DNA of 64,000 nt, taken from contig OX442432.1 of the NCBI GenBank assembly GCA_949361645.1, positions 6,088,397 through 6,152,396 on the forward strand. Reading direction: 5' to 3'. This stretch comes from Spongilla lacustris. Its lineage: Eukaryota > Porifera > Demospongiae > Spongillida > Spongillidae. Numbering within the stretch: the stretch's first letter is position 1; every line of letters begins with the position of its first letter. Shown one piece after another: positions 11,601 to 22,734 of this stretch. Both the position numbers and the translations under genes were made by a program. The notes under the pieces are model-generated. The model was not told the origin of the DNA. It saw only the letters and a program-made list of their open reading frames with translations, and did no database searches.

Positions 11601-12982
11601 GAAACACCCCACAGCAAAAAGCTATGCGGTTATCCTTATGTCGAGTACCCCATAGCAAACACCTATGAATTGGCAAATGGCCATAGCTGTCAGAGCAGTG
11701 TATGGACTTGGTGTGAACCTTATGGTACACAGCTAGAAGCACCCCACAGCTTTTGCTGTGGGGTTATCCTTATGTTGAGTACCCCAAACCAAACACCTAC
11801 GAAGTGGACCCTATGGCAGATAGCCATAGCTATTAGAGCAGTGTATGGAGTTGGAGTAAAACTTCCAGCACACAGCTACAAAGCACCCCACAGCAAAAAG
11901 CTATGGGGTTATCCTTATGTCGAGTATCCCATAGCAAACATCTATGAAGTGGACCTATGGACCCTATGGCACCCATACAGCAAAAAGCAATTGGGTGAAT
12001 CCTACATGTCACCCTTGACGTGGACCCTATGGTAGACAGCCGTTGCTAACAGCAACTGTGTATGGAGTTGGAGTGAACTGGAGTTGGAGTAAGGTTCACT
12101 CCAACTCCATACGCTGCTCTGATAGCTATGGCTATCTGCAAATAGGGTATCTGGCATAGGGTCCACTTCATAGGTGATTGCTATTGGGTACACGACATAC
12201 GCTTCACAGCTATCTACAATAGGGGTAGGGTCCATTCCATAGCTGTCTGGGCATGTGATTTATGTTCAATGGCACTCCAAAATAGGCCGGGCGCCGCCTA
12301 TCCTCGCGGGAAGGTTATCTTACGAAAGCCAACTCCATACTCCACCGCCCATTCTCGCGGCATTGATCATTATCTTGATATCGTCGTCTTCGCATTGGGC
12401 CGTTCGAAATCGTCCGTGGAATTGAAGAAGCGAGGAGCACACTGACAGTACAACAATATGTGCCTTACAAAAAAGTCTGGGGACTAACCGCATTGAATCA
12501 CGTCACTTTATTTTCTCCAACTGTGTGGGTGGGGTACGCCCTGCCCACGGGATGTAGTTGAATATTCATGTACTCGAACAGTTTCATCTTCGTATAAAGG
12601 CGCAATTCGAGTGGGAAACGTGCGCTTACTTTGCAAAGCTGTATATCTCAGTAAGGGATAACATAAAAATTAACGAACAGAACAAATCGATAGGTATAGG
12701 ACCTCTGTACCTACAAACCGAATTTGAAGCGATTTGATTACTTGTACCTAAATTTATGGCGGGTTTGAACCCCTTGGGGTATCAGACATCGCGATGCTGG
12801 CATGGAGCATGATCAAGATCCCAAAATATATTTTACCATAGAGAAATGGTGTAGTATGAAGCGCTGAAAATAGGAAATTGATAGCGTTAACTGTTCGTAA
12901 GTTATATCAATTCAAACGTAATGCATTTTTATTATGCTTTTTTATAATATGCGCTAGGTCCCTTTTCTCGTGAACTGTCCCA
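8624..12982. mobile_element. Foldback element FB1, 4.36 kb, 6-bp target duplication
   Basis: Terminal sequence TGGGACAGTTCACAAG at the left and TGGGACAGTTCACGAG at the right on the reverse strand. TATACA flanks both sides (8618-8623, 12983-12988). The arms are about 860-890 bp (8624-9483 and 12096-12982) and close to perfect inverse copies. The core is a tandem array (9387-12060). No transposase is present. The same arm sequence recurs in FB3 (32188-39316). The superfamily is not clear: 6-bp TSDs occur in Polinton and Dada, among others. Confidence 0.8.
9387..12060. repeat. About 137-bp tandem array in the core of FB1
   Basis: About nineteen degenerate units, each containing GGACCCTATGGCAGATAGCC, CAGAGCAGTGTATGGAGT, GCACCCCACAGCAAAAAGCT and GAGTACCCCATAGCAAACA. 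Adjacent starts at 9892 and 10029 give a 137-bp period. Units vary by loss of sub-blocks. Open frames across it are artefacts of the repeat. Related units occur in the FB3 core near 34140-34300 and 34880-35400. Confidence 0.9.
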
Positions 12983-13164
12983 TATACAAGATATAAAAAC
13001 ATTCTCTGTGAGAAAGTTAGTGGTATACAGGATTTGAAGGCAATGGTGGTGTAAAAAGGAAGGGAACAAGAGATCAACGATGGTACAAATGTTTTGAATA
13101 GTCCTATATATTTAGCACTTTCGCAGTATGTATACATTTTACATTGCTAAAATGCATAAAGCAA

Positions 13165-13475
13165 ACTGTTTGGTGACTTGAACAAAACGTGTAAATGATT
13201 GTCCTTCTGTAGCGTACGTAGTTATTACATCATGCACGCACATGCACAGTAGTATTCATTGTGCATATATATACTAATGTAAGTGTACGTAATATCAGTC
13301 TGGTGATTAAAGCTGGTCTTTGTCACACTTCCATTCTGATTCAATAGCAACAAAGAGCTAAACTATCCGTTTCTCGGTTCGTGAGTTATATGCGGGTAGC
13401 GTTTTTTTAATGATTTCATGATACGGCACAAATCCTATATGAGAGTTACTGCCGTAGTAACTCTCAATATATAAC
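13165..13475. repeat. Unclassified MITE-like repeat, copy A
   Basis: Resembles 28733-28920 in inverse orientation; shared blocks include TATCCGTTTCTCGGTTCGTG and ATTTCATGATACGGCACAAA. Copy A has an extra stretch of roughly 125 bp (about 13205-13330). Ends and TSD were not resolved. Confidence 0.6.
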
Positions 13476-13587
13476 GGTGGAGTGTCGGTGTGTGTGTGTG
13501 TGTGTGTGTGTGTGCAGGGATATTAAATACATGGATTGGAAACGGTTCCGTAATCTACGTGTACCGGAAAACCATCCGTGTTGCGCC

Positions 13588-14179
13588 TAGTTGGGCGTAG
13601 CCCGACCTTCGCGTATTGGCGGAAGGTCGGGTTTCAAGCCTATACCTGGATTTGTACCCATGTGATAGTGCTGTGGGCTATTAACACCTGATAAGTCTTA
13701 CCGTTGATTGAGTGATAATTATGCGTGCATGCTTGGACTATGGAGAGAGCGTTACCGACGCGGCTAGGGAGTTGGGCATCTTGGGTTACCCAGAGATGAA
13801 ACCAGAGCAACTTGAAGTAGCTGCTACTTTCATTGAGGGCAGCTGCAGATATATTTTTTCAGTTCTGTCTACTGGCTTTCAGTTTGGCAAGAGTTTATGT
13901 TACGCTTGCTTGCCACTAACGTTTGATAAATTAGCGAGGCTATTCTTTAGTCATCGTCTTGTGTCAATAATGGAAGATCAGGTAAATCGATATTGACATA
14001 ACTCTCTCCATAGTCCAAGCACTAAGCATGCACTAATTATCACTCAATCAATGGTCAGACTTATCAGGTGTTAATAGCCCACAGCACTATCAGATGGGTA
14101 CAAATCCAGGTACATGTACATGTATAGACTTGATACCCGACCTTCCGCCAATACGCGAAGGTCAGGCTACGCCCAACTA
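13588..14179. mobile_element. 592-bp Mutator-like MITE with 9-bp TSD, carrying a RecQ fragment
   Basis: Ends are TAGTTGGGCGTAGCCCGACC and its inverse. Flanks are TGTTGCGCC on both sides (13579-13587, 14180-14188), an exact 9-bp TSD. The inverted arms extend about 180 bp and include the ACCTTCGCGTATTGGCGGAA block. The same termini with another exact 9-bp TSD occur at 61728-62033. The 9-bp duplication points to a Mutator-like parent. Confidence 0.8.
13712..13996 (+). pseudogene. RecQ-type helicase fragment captured in a MITE
   Basis: The 94-residue frame matches the start of RecQ helicases: a motif-0-like LGYPEMKPEQLEVAATFI, a Walker A region STGFQFGKSLCY (two extra residues compared with the usual TGxGKS) and a motif-Ia-like LVSIMEDQV. 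Later motifs (DEAH, motifs III-VI) are missing, so it cannot be an active helicase. It lies between and partly within the inverted arms of the MITE. Whether it was captured from a host gene or is left over from a helicase-bearing element is unknown. Confidence 0.6.
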
Positions 14180-14968
14180 TGTTGCGCCTACATGGAATGG
14201 CTGTGATGAGTTTGCTGTTGACTCGGATGGATGCTGATCCCAGTGGACGGGTCTCAGGGGTGTAGTTCAAAGTTTTCAGATCTGTTGTACGGGAAGTTGT
14301 TCAGGAGATTTCGTTACTCGAAGCTTAAGCGATCCGAACGCTATAACAGGCTTATGCATTGCTTTCAAAAGTAAAGCTTGACTGATCCCATTAGTAAAAC
14401 CTGCCTCTTAATTAGAAAGAAACCAACTTACCAAGTGTAGCTTTTCGTTTCTGCGATTTCGCGACTCTAAGAATAGCCCTCAAGCGCAACACGGATAGAA
14501 ATTTTGAATACCGTAATTCAGCCATATATCAGCCTCGTTTCCAATCCATGTATTTAACACCGGATCCACGAGAATAGATCATTTTTTTGGCGGAACACCC
14601 TTTTTGGAAAAATAGTCGGAAACGTGTTTTTTAACTTTTTAACACACATATTCCGAGAGCCCAACTCTCCCTGAGTCTTATGTTAATATTTTCAAACGCC
14701 CATCTAAAGTACGCAGCAACCTGCGTTCGTTTGAACAGACACGGTTTCCAAAATCTCGGTTGTCTCGAGTGGAAAAATGCACTTTTTTTAAGGGCCGTTT
14801 AGTAAAATTCTGAGTGCACTATTGTATTATGTTATGTCTCAGATAGATGCCACATTAATACTGCATTCAGAATACGCTTAGTTTATACACAAATACACAA
14901 ACTTACCTTTCGTAGTACCCAGACCGTCATATAGTATACAGCAGTGACGTAATACGTCATTACTAAAC

Positions 14969-17900
14969 ATGTCACTTGCTTGTTATCGTACGCACAAGAA
15001 ACCCGTGTGTGACAAGTGCGATGCTGGGACAAGTTGCACAAAGTGTTGTCCATGCCAACCCCGTTTGCGTGGTCGCCCTAAAAAGGTAAGTGTGGTGCAG
15101 GAAACACCACATCGGTCAAATCCCGAGCGTCGTGCAGCAGCCACCGGAATGAGTTTTGTTGATGAACCGATATCGATTCCTGCAGAGATCGATACAACGG
15201 AAGGACCCAGCAACTACACATCCTCGCAAAAACACATTCTTGATGTACTGAAGCTGATGGGTTGCGATGAACACAAACGTAGCGTACGATCGCTTCCACA
15301 TGTCGAAATGAGGATGCAGGTAACACGCGCGATGGACAGCGAGATCGACAATGCCTGTATGAACCGAGTACAAAATGTGTTTTGGATAGGGGTCAAGGCG
15401 TGGGCACATGTGCTTCTACCTAATTTGAGACTCGACGAGGGCTCAAAGAAGGCATTCAGCCTCCAATTTCTTGTAGGATCACCTGAAAATCCTGTCAACA
15501 TGGATGCCCAAGCACTAGCCACAATACCAACCACCATCAGGGACATACTAAAGGCAGAGAAGAAGAAGAAGCAGCTCAAATCCAACAATGCTAGGAAGCT
15601 TCTTGTTTCTTTTGTTGACGTTCCCACTGCATATGTGGCATCGTTGCTAACACTCAGCAAAGACCATGCTGCTCGGGTTATGTTCCAGGCTAAAATCGAC
15701 AAGCTATACCTAACTCATGGCATGAATATCCAACAATTCAGCAAAACACAACCTTGAGTGCCCAAGGATGTTATTGAATTTGCTGTGGAATTCATCTATA
15801 GTGATGAAAATATTGGCCGGTTAGCATGGGAAGCTAAAAAGCGTACACCAAACAGAAAGGAAAAGTGGAAAGAGCTCAAGAATGTGTTTGCTATGAGGTC
15901 TCTTGTTTTGAAGAATGACATTGCAACAATGTATGCAGGTTACATTGCAAAGCATGAGGACGCCATGCCTGGAAAGCCACCAATTGGGAGGTCCATAGCC
16001 AAACACATAACTGGAGGTGGAAAGCAACAAGAAGCCCATACAGGGGTAGATTATATAAAGGTGAACTTTCACATAGATAACTTCTCCATTGTGGACAAGT
16101 TGATTGACATCCTTGCACCTCTATCCGATGTGGACCACACCTTACGTAATGAGCTACGTGGTCTTCACACTGATGTGTACACCTTTCTTAGCTACGGGTA
16201 TGCTTTGCATGCAAGGGAAGGTGTGAGGGCATCAGAGGACACAGAAGATCAATGTGACTACTCCCATCAACCTCAAGAACATGAAGTTCAGCAGCTCAGA
16301 GCATATCAGGAACTGGAAGAATTGGTATCGCAGCCTGACAAATTGGATGATCCGGGTATACAGGAGGCCATAGTAAGCATGATCAGAGGCCAGCTCAGCT
16401 GTTGTGCTCAGTTTAAGGGATCTGTGGTAGAGAACAGCAACAGTGCTACAACACACTCACCTGTATTCTCACTGGACCTGACATCTCACAGGAAGCCTAA
16501 CAAGAACCCAAAGGCTGGTGGTCACCTTGAGTGTAATGCCTGCAGAAGTCCCTTCCTCTTCTTTGACAAGCTGAGGTGTGTAGCCCTCATGAAACTTGAT
16601 AGGAGCCCTACCAAGCTGTCTGAATTAGCCGATGTACTCCTAACTATACACCAATGTGAGCGTCGCTCATACAGGTATATGGCTCATGTGATGCAAGCTG
16701 CTCAACAGGCCCATAGGATGAAACTTGCCATTGCTGAGATGGATTCAAGCACCGCCTACATTGTATATGACTTCAAACAAAAATTCCTTGCAAAAGAATT
16801 CCGAGAGGGAGGTGACTCTTACTATGGTAAGAAGGGAATGATGTGGTGGGGAGCTGGAGTGTTCATAAAGCCAGAGACTAGGGCTGTGATCAGCAGTCCA
16901 TTGTCATGCACTGACAAACTCTATGTGGAAATAGATTTCAGCTCTGAAGAAGCACGATTGCGGAATGAGATGGAGGCAATGAATATTGACAATTTGGATG
17001 AAGGTAATAGTTATTTGCTGGGTGAGCTTGATGAGCATGAGTTGAGGGGTGAGGGAAGTGAGCATGAGGTGGAGGATGACGGAAGTGAGCATGAGGTGGA
17101 GGATGAGGGAAGTGAACATGAGGTGGAGGATGAGGGAAGTGAGCATGAGGTGCACGATGACGGAAGTGAGCATGAGGTGGAGGATGAGGGAAGTGAACAT
17201 GAGGTGGAGGATGAGGGAAGTGAGCATGAGGTGGAGGATGACGGAAGTGAGCATGAGGTGGAGGATGACGGAAGTGAGCATGAGGTGGAGGATGACGGAA
17301 GTGAGCATGACAATAGTGGGTCTAATGATGATTTGAGTGTACATGAAAAGGACCAACCAACTCTACACTTCATTGATTGCATTGTGCAAGGAGAGCAGAA
17401 ATGTGATGCCAATGTTGTGCTGTCATGCTTTGAGGCAGCATTTCATGTTTTAAGATCTCGGTTTCCCCATGTAAAAAAGATAATCATTCAAAGTGACAAT
17501 GCTAAAAATCTTGCTGGAAAGCAGTCCAAACTTCTTTTGCCTCATGTCTGCTCAGCTGCTGGTTTCAAACTTGTGGCTTACTACCACAATGAAGCACAAA
17601 GTGGAAAAGATGTTTGTGACACTCACTTCTCTCACCAGCAGACCCAAGTTGGAGCTTATTTGACACAGGGAGAGGGAGGACGCAAGATATCCACACCAAA
17701 ACAGCTTGCAGTGGCACTGATGGAGAAGTCAACTATTAACACCACTGTACTGCTGATAAAGCCTAACTTCAAAGCTCCATATCGATCTGCCGTATGCCCT
17801 TCCATTAAAGGCATCTCAGAATTCTATGTTGCCCAGTACATCACAAATAATACTTCTAACCAGCAGAACATTCTGTTGTACAATTGTCTTGGGCAGACAA

Positions 17901-18844
17901 TACCATTTGCCCGTGTACATTTGCCTTCATGCCATGCATCCTCGCTCATTACCCCAATGGGTGAGGATGGCATCAATTTCACAGGAGTAACAGTGTTACT
18001 CAATAGTGATAATGATGATGCATGCACAAAGGTAAGGATGGAAAAGAAGCGATACACAAAGAGAACTAAATGTACTAGCAAGCGGGAGTTGCAGAAAATG
18101 GAACAGCAACGTGAACATGAGGAGGCATTGAGGCAGATAAAAGCTTTGTATCCTCAGTGTTCAGAGTGCCACTATCACTTTAAGTCTCAAAAGTTGCTAG
18201 ATAAGCACATATGTGATGGAGCACAGCAATGTCTGGATGCCCTCAGTATTGCTATGAGACATGCCGACAAACTTTTGGCACAAATGAACCTCACTGTTCA
18301 TGGCGCTATTCAAAAAGCATCCCTCATTGGTACAGGTGATGAGATGCCATTTACAACTTTTGAGCCCAATTTCTATTCTGGATGGGCATACACCAGAAAG
18401 AATATGCACCCATTGCTCACAACTAAAGTTAAAACTATCATTAATGAGTGCTGGAAAGCTGGTGAGAACAAAGATCTAGGGAATGTGAAAATATCTGCTG
18501 ATGGTGTATTTGCCAGGCTTGAAGAGATGGAGACACAAAAGGTCATCAAATTAAGTGAGCTTCCACTACCAGGGAAAATTCGTGTTGTGTACCAAACCAT
18601 TGGCAGGATGACCCAAGTGCCAACTTCTAGTACCAGTAAACGTAAGCGTGAGAGGCCTCAATCTGAAGGGTCAATTGGTACCAAGAAGGCAAGAGTGTCC
18701 TTTGAGGAGCTTGACCTTGCAAAGGACCTTTTGTCATGGAAAAAGCCGGAGCTAGAGGCTTATCTGAGCCACTATAACATAAAGAAATCCAGTAACAAGC
18801 CAGAACTAATTAAGCGCGTTGAAGAACACATGTTTACTGTGTAG
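14969..18844 (+). CDS. Putative transposase of the TTAA element, one in-frame TGA
   Basis: A single frame of 1,291 codons is broken only by TGA at 15755-15757 (codon 263). Order of features: a Cys-rich N-terminus (CDKCDAGTSCTKCCPC, residues about 14-29) followed by an AT-hook-like RLRGRPKK; an Asp/Glu/His tandem repeat (17041-17310); an RNase H-like region with FIDCIV, IIIQSDNAKNLAG and a downstream HNEAQSGKDVCDTHF, plausibly carrying the acidic catalytic residues; a C2H2-type finger CSECHYHFKSQKLLDKHIC (about 18157-18213); and a C-terminal SAP-like helix pair (LLSWKKPELEAYLSHYNIKK). The role as transposase is inferred from position between the TIRs and these domains. The stop may be a CGA-to-TGA change (CCTCGAGTG would be the parent). 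A donor-like AAG/GTAAGT at about 15087 leaves an intron possible. Confidence 0.7.
17041..17310 (+). repeat. 30-bp in-frame coding minisatellite in the transposase
   Basis: About nine to ten copies of a 30-bp unit encoding GSEHEVED(D/E) decapeptides. Very similar units (GACGGAAGTGAGCATGAGGT) indicate recent expansion by slippage or unequal exchange. The period is a multiple of three, so the frame is kept. Confidence 0.95.
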
Positions 18845-19820
18845 TCAACTTATTGTCTGTCATAACGGTTGTATTTCTATTACTGCGAATGCACTAATCA
18901 ATTGCTTCTGTCCCATACATACTAGTCATTCGTACAGACTTGTTATGAAATGCTCGTTGCGCGCGCTGTAAATTAATAACGGCAACGCCGGCTGTACAAA
19001 ACTAATTTTTGCGCATGCGCTATGACGATTTCCTCACCCCAGACCGCTGTTAGATTATGCCTTGTCTTGAAACACTGATTCTAGTCAAAAACACGAATGT
19101 AACATCGATCTTGGAATGAAATGACCTTATTCCATTTCTAAAGTAACTAAGGAAATAATTTTTAGCATGTAAAACAGCCCAGAAAAAAAGTGCATCGTTA
19201 ACGGTGACGGCTCTTACCTCTTCCACTTCGCACTAATGCTGGCTAGCCCGTGAGGTAGATGCGAAGCTGCAAATTACAACAATCATCATACAGAGAGTTG
19301 GATTACTGTACTGTACATGTTTTATATCATTCAGATACTTTCCGACTAATTTTTCATAAAAGTGACTTCCGCAAAATAACGCTAAAAAATGATTTGTTCT
19401 CGTGGATCCGGTGTTAATATCCCTGGTGTTGTGTGAAGCACGTTTTTTTGGGTTCGAATCCTGGTGAGGTCGATTTTTTTTTTGTTCGGTTTTTTTTTCT
19501 TCTTACCAGGGAGCGTGGGAAGGGGCAAGAAAAACGGTATGGACCCCATCGTCCAACTTTGTAGAGCTTAACGAGAGGATTACGAATCTGCCTTAAAAAT
19601 AAAAATCGGACGTAAAAGAAAAACGATACAAGGGATCAAAAAGGGGGGCGTAGGGGTACCACCCTACGCCCATTACATTTTCACGTGTTTTTGTATCTTT
19701 TTTGTTTCGTTTCGGATTTACACGAGAGTAGCATTGATATATTCCTCCCAGCTAAAGAACTTCACTGAGATCTCACACATAATCGCTAGACACTTGTAAA
19801 ACCGTCAGTGAGAGATTTAA

Positions 19821-19888
19821 CGTTTAACCCCCTAGTGGTTATTTCCTATTGCTAACCGAAATAGGAAATAACCACTAGGGGTTAAAAG
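19821..19888. mobile_element. 68-bp palindromic TTAA MITE
   Basis: Flanked by TTAA (19817-19820, 19889-19892). It is a hairpin with arms of about 25 bp (CTAGTGGTTATTTCCTATT and inverse) and an 8-base loop. The other FB2 arm (near 22695) lacks it and reads TTTAAAGATCGAG straight through, which is an empty-site comparison. Confidence 0.8.
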
Positions 19889-20394
19889 TTAAAGATCGAG
19901 TGCGCGTATAAAAAGTGCTTGCCTGGAAAACGGTCAGCCGGCCATGCGGCCAAATTAATGGGCTAAAAATGGCGTCTGTCTAAGCGTTGTGAAACATGGG
20001 GTGTCTATAAACCTCTCAAACTCCTTCATATCACACTTACTACGTAACGCACTGCTGTAAACTCTTACATCCTGGCAGTAATAACTAATTTTCACGACTA
20101 TTAAAAATCAAATAACACGTGTTTATGATTGAGAATGGCGACGGCCAGGGTTTGAAAGATCACAGACTGTCAGAGACTGACTCTTGAAGTCACCTTTTCC
20201 TCAGAGCATAGGAAAGGGAAGCTTGATACCTATACCAAAAAGAGGCTACTATTGCCTCACGTCCGCTCCCTCTACTTGAATGCCATGCTTGATCGCGCAA
20301 CTTTGTGTGACGCACCTGGTACCAGCATTACACCACGGAACTTCGTTACTGGACAACTGTGGTATGTATATATATATATATATGGTCAAAGCAG

Positions 20395-20830
20395 TTTCTC
20401 CTCCCCTTACCTACCACTACCCCTACCCCTCCCCTTACCTACCACTACCCCTATTCTTCACCTTACTATTACCATTACTCCTCCTCTAGTGGTAAGTAAG
20501 GGGAACAGTAGGGGTAGTAAGGGGAGGAGTCGGAGTAATAGTAGGTAAGGGGAGTAAGGGGAAGAGTAGGGGTGATGATAGGTAACCTCTACTCCTCCTT
20601 AACCCTACACCTCCCCTTACCTACCATTACCCCTATTCCTCCCCTTAACTCCCCTTACCTACTATTATCCCTACTGTTCCCCTTACTTACCACTAGGGGA
20701 GGAGTAGGGGTAATAGTAGGCAAGGTGAAGAGCAGGGGTAGTGGTAGGTAAGGGGAGGGGTAGGGGGAGTAGTAGGTAAGGGGAGGGGTAGGGTAGTAGT
20801 AGGTAAGGGGAGGGGTAGGGGTAGTGGGAA
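20395..20830. repeat. Alternating pyrimidine/purine simple repeats
   Basis: Blocks of CCTTACCTACCACTACCCCT-type sequence alternate with their inverse (GGTAAGGGGAGTAGGGG-type) at about 20400-20480, 20482-20575, 20580-20690 and 20693-20830. The strands can fold on each other, and the G-runs could form quadruplexes. Confidence 0.85.
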
Positions 20831-21244
20831 CTACTAAACCTTGGATTTGGTTGTAGGGATATTTACTGGTGGCAATGATCCTGATAAACAGAAGCTTTAA
20901 AAAAAAAAAAGTGCTTCCTAAATCCTTGTCACTGCATTACTTCAGTATGCTGGCAAGTGGAGGTCATATTGTAATGCATCCATATTTATGTACATGTATT
21001 TGGGTTTAGTTACTTTGCACTACTCCTCAACACACACATGCACATTCTATATTGTATGAGTGGAGGGATAGGTGGGTGTGGTATGTGAAGAGATGTGGAG
21101 GGTGTGTATGTATGTTTGGAGGTTATGTGCATGGGTATTAATGGTATGTGCATATATGGTGATAGAGGTTGGAAGGTCTATGGTAACAGCCATCAAGTGT
21201 AATGATTATCTGAACCATGAACATGTAGGTGACCTTGTACACTA

Positions 21245-21720
21245 TAGGATCTTATGGTCCACACCCCTGTGTACTATAGTCCACACCCTTATGTACTATG
21301 GTCCACACTCCTGTGTACACCCCTGTGTACTATAGTCCACACCCCTGTGTACTATAGTCCACACCCCTGTGTACAATGGTCCACACCCCTGTGTACGATG
21401 GTCCACACCCCTGTGTACTATGGTCCACACCCCTGTGTACTATGGTCCACACCCCTGTGTACTATGGTCCACACCCCTGTGTACTATGGTCCACACTCCT
21501 GTGTACTATGGTCCACACCCCTGTGTACTATGATCCACACCCCTGTGTACTATGGTCCACACCCCTGTGTACTATGGTCCACACCCCTGTGTACTATGGT
21601 CCACACCCCTGTGTACTATGGTCCACACCCCTGTGTACTATGGTCCACACCCCTGTGTACTATGGTCCACACCCCTTTGTACTATAGTGCACACCCCTGT
21701 GCTATAGTCTACACCCCTTG
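21245..21720. repeat. 22-bp minisatellite
   Basis: About 21 copies of CTATGGTCCACACCCCTGTGTA with few changes. Because 22 is not a multiple of three, all frames stay open and give HTPVYYGPHPCVLWS-like artefacts. Confidence 0.95.
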
Positions 21721-22734
21721 ACTAGATTAAAATGATGGTAATGTTGCTTCAACTTTCACTACCTATGGTTTCTTCAATTCTAATTTCAGTAATAAAAAAA
21801 ACAGTTCTTTTCAGAACTGCTACATTACAAAAGACTGACTACATGTGCCAATCTTGCTAATAGATGTATATGGTGTGTTTGTGTATGTGTGTGTCTGTAT
21901 GTTAATTTGTGTGTGTGTGTGTTTCTGTGTGTGTATGTGTGTGTGTGAGTGCGCCAGAAATCAGGTGGCTATAGCTACTACACTATGCATGGTCCACATT
22001 AACAAGGTGCACTTTGAGGACCACCATTCATTTTCATGTGGTCTCCTCTGATCTACTAATAAGCATTTACAGTAGCCTATTTTTAGTTGCACTACTGGTA
22101 TGTGCTATCAGAAACCTGGCATGTGTAATGTCTCTATGTCCTTCAAAAATGGCACTTCATCTTGGTGGCAAACAACAACCTTTGAACAACATTTTGACGT
22201 ACTAGTGTTAGACATTATTGCCATGGCTTTGTCAATGGTCGCCTGACTTTTTATTTTTTATTTTTTAGTACTGGTACGTACGCTTAAAATTACCAAAAAG
22301 ACAGCTCATAGTGCTGGGCTGCTACGAGATCATTCATCATTGCTACGGAGCGTATAGTAACTAACGTAGTTCCAAAGCGAAGCCAAGCCTGCGAAGGTAT
22401 ACGGTAATCCGACAGTCCACCATATTCTTATGTATCCTTTGAGGACATATAACCCTACCCCTCACAATTTTATGTGTCCCTTTGGCCTTTGCAATGTTAT
22501 GTGCTTATCGAAGACCCCCCTGAGGTTTTCTCTTCACACGCCCAAAGGACTAGCTGTGTAAATCACGTGAGGGTATGGGGAAAGACCCTTTTTCCAGGCA
22601 AGCTCCTTTTATACTCCCAACAAAAGAATTCTCCGGCGCTGCACGTGCGTCAACGAACGACGCATTGCGCGTGTATTTACACGCGCACTCGATCTTTAAA
22701 TACGTAACTGCCCGTTTTACAAGTGTCTAGCGAT

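Larger units (their letters stand above)
14558..19413 (+). mobile_element. 4.86-kb TTAA-target DNA transposon
   Basis: Inverse ends CACCGGATCCACGAGAA at both sides, flanked by TTAA (14554-14557, 19414-19417). The other arm of its host element (13515-13545) preserves the empty site, with a single TTAA between CCATGTAT and TATCCCTG, which proves the insertion and the 4-bp duplication. TTAA targets are used by piggyBac, Kolobok and Sola3. The encoded protein was not recognised as any of these with certainty. Confidence 0.88.
13515..19425. mobile_element. hAT-ended unit hosting two other transposons
   Basis: Inverse ends CAGGGATATTAAATACATGG (left) and the same sequence, now split at TTAA by an inserted transposon, on the right. 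Further inside, both arms carry GGAAACG and ATCCGTGTTGCGC. CAGGG is a hAT-type terminus. The flanks are a GT repeat and GTGTTGTG, so the 8-bp TSD is not clear. Net of the insertions it is about 0.4-0.5 kb and non-coding. Confidence 0.5.

Noticed and set aside
9387..12035. Family of repeated small proteins (HSYEAPHSKKLWGYPYVEYP type)
   Set aside because: Frames change from unit to unit with the 137-bp period, and the sequence is the core of a foldback element. No conserved frame.
15214..15702. 162-residue minus-strand frame opposite the transposase
   Set aside because: Shadow of the plus-strand coding sequence; no start context and no homology.
21254..21721. 155-residue repetitive protein (HTPVYYGP units)
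   Set aside because: A 22-bp tandem repeat without stops; every frame gives the same product, and no start or splice context supports a gene.
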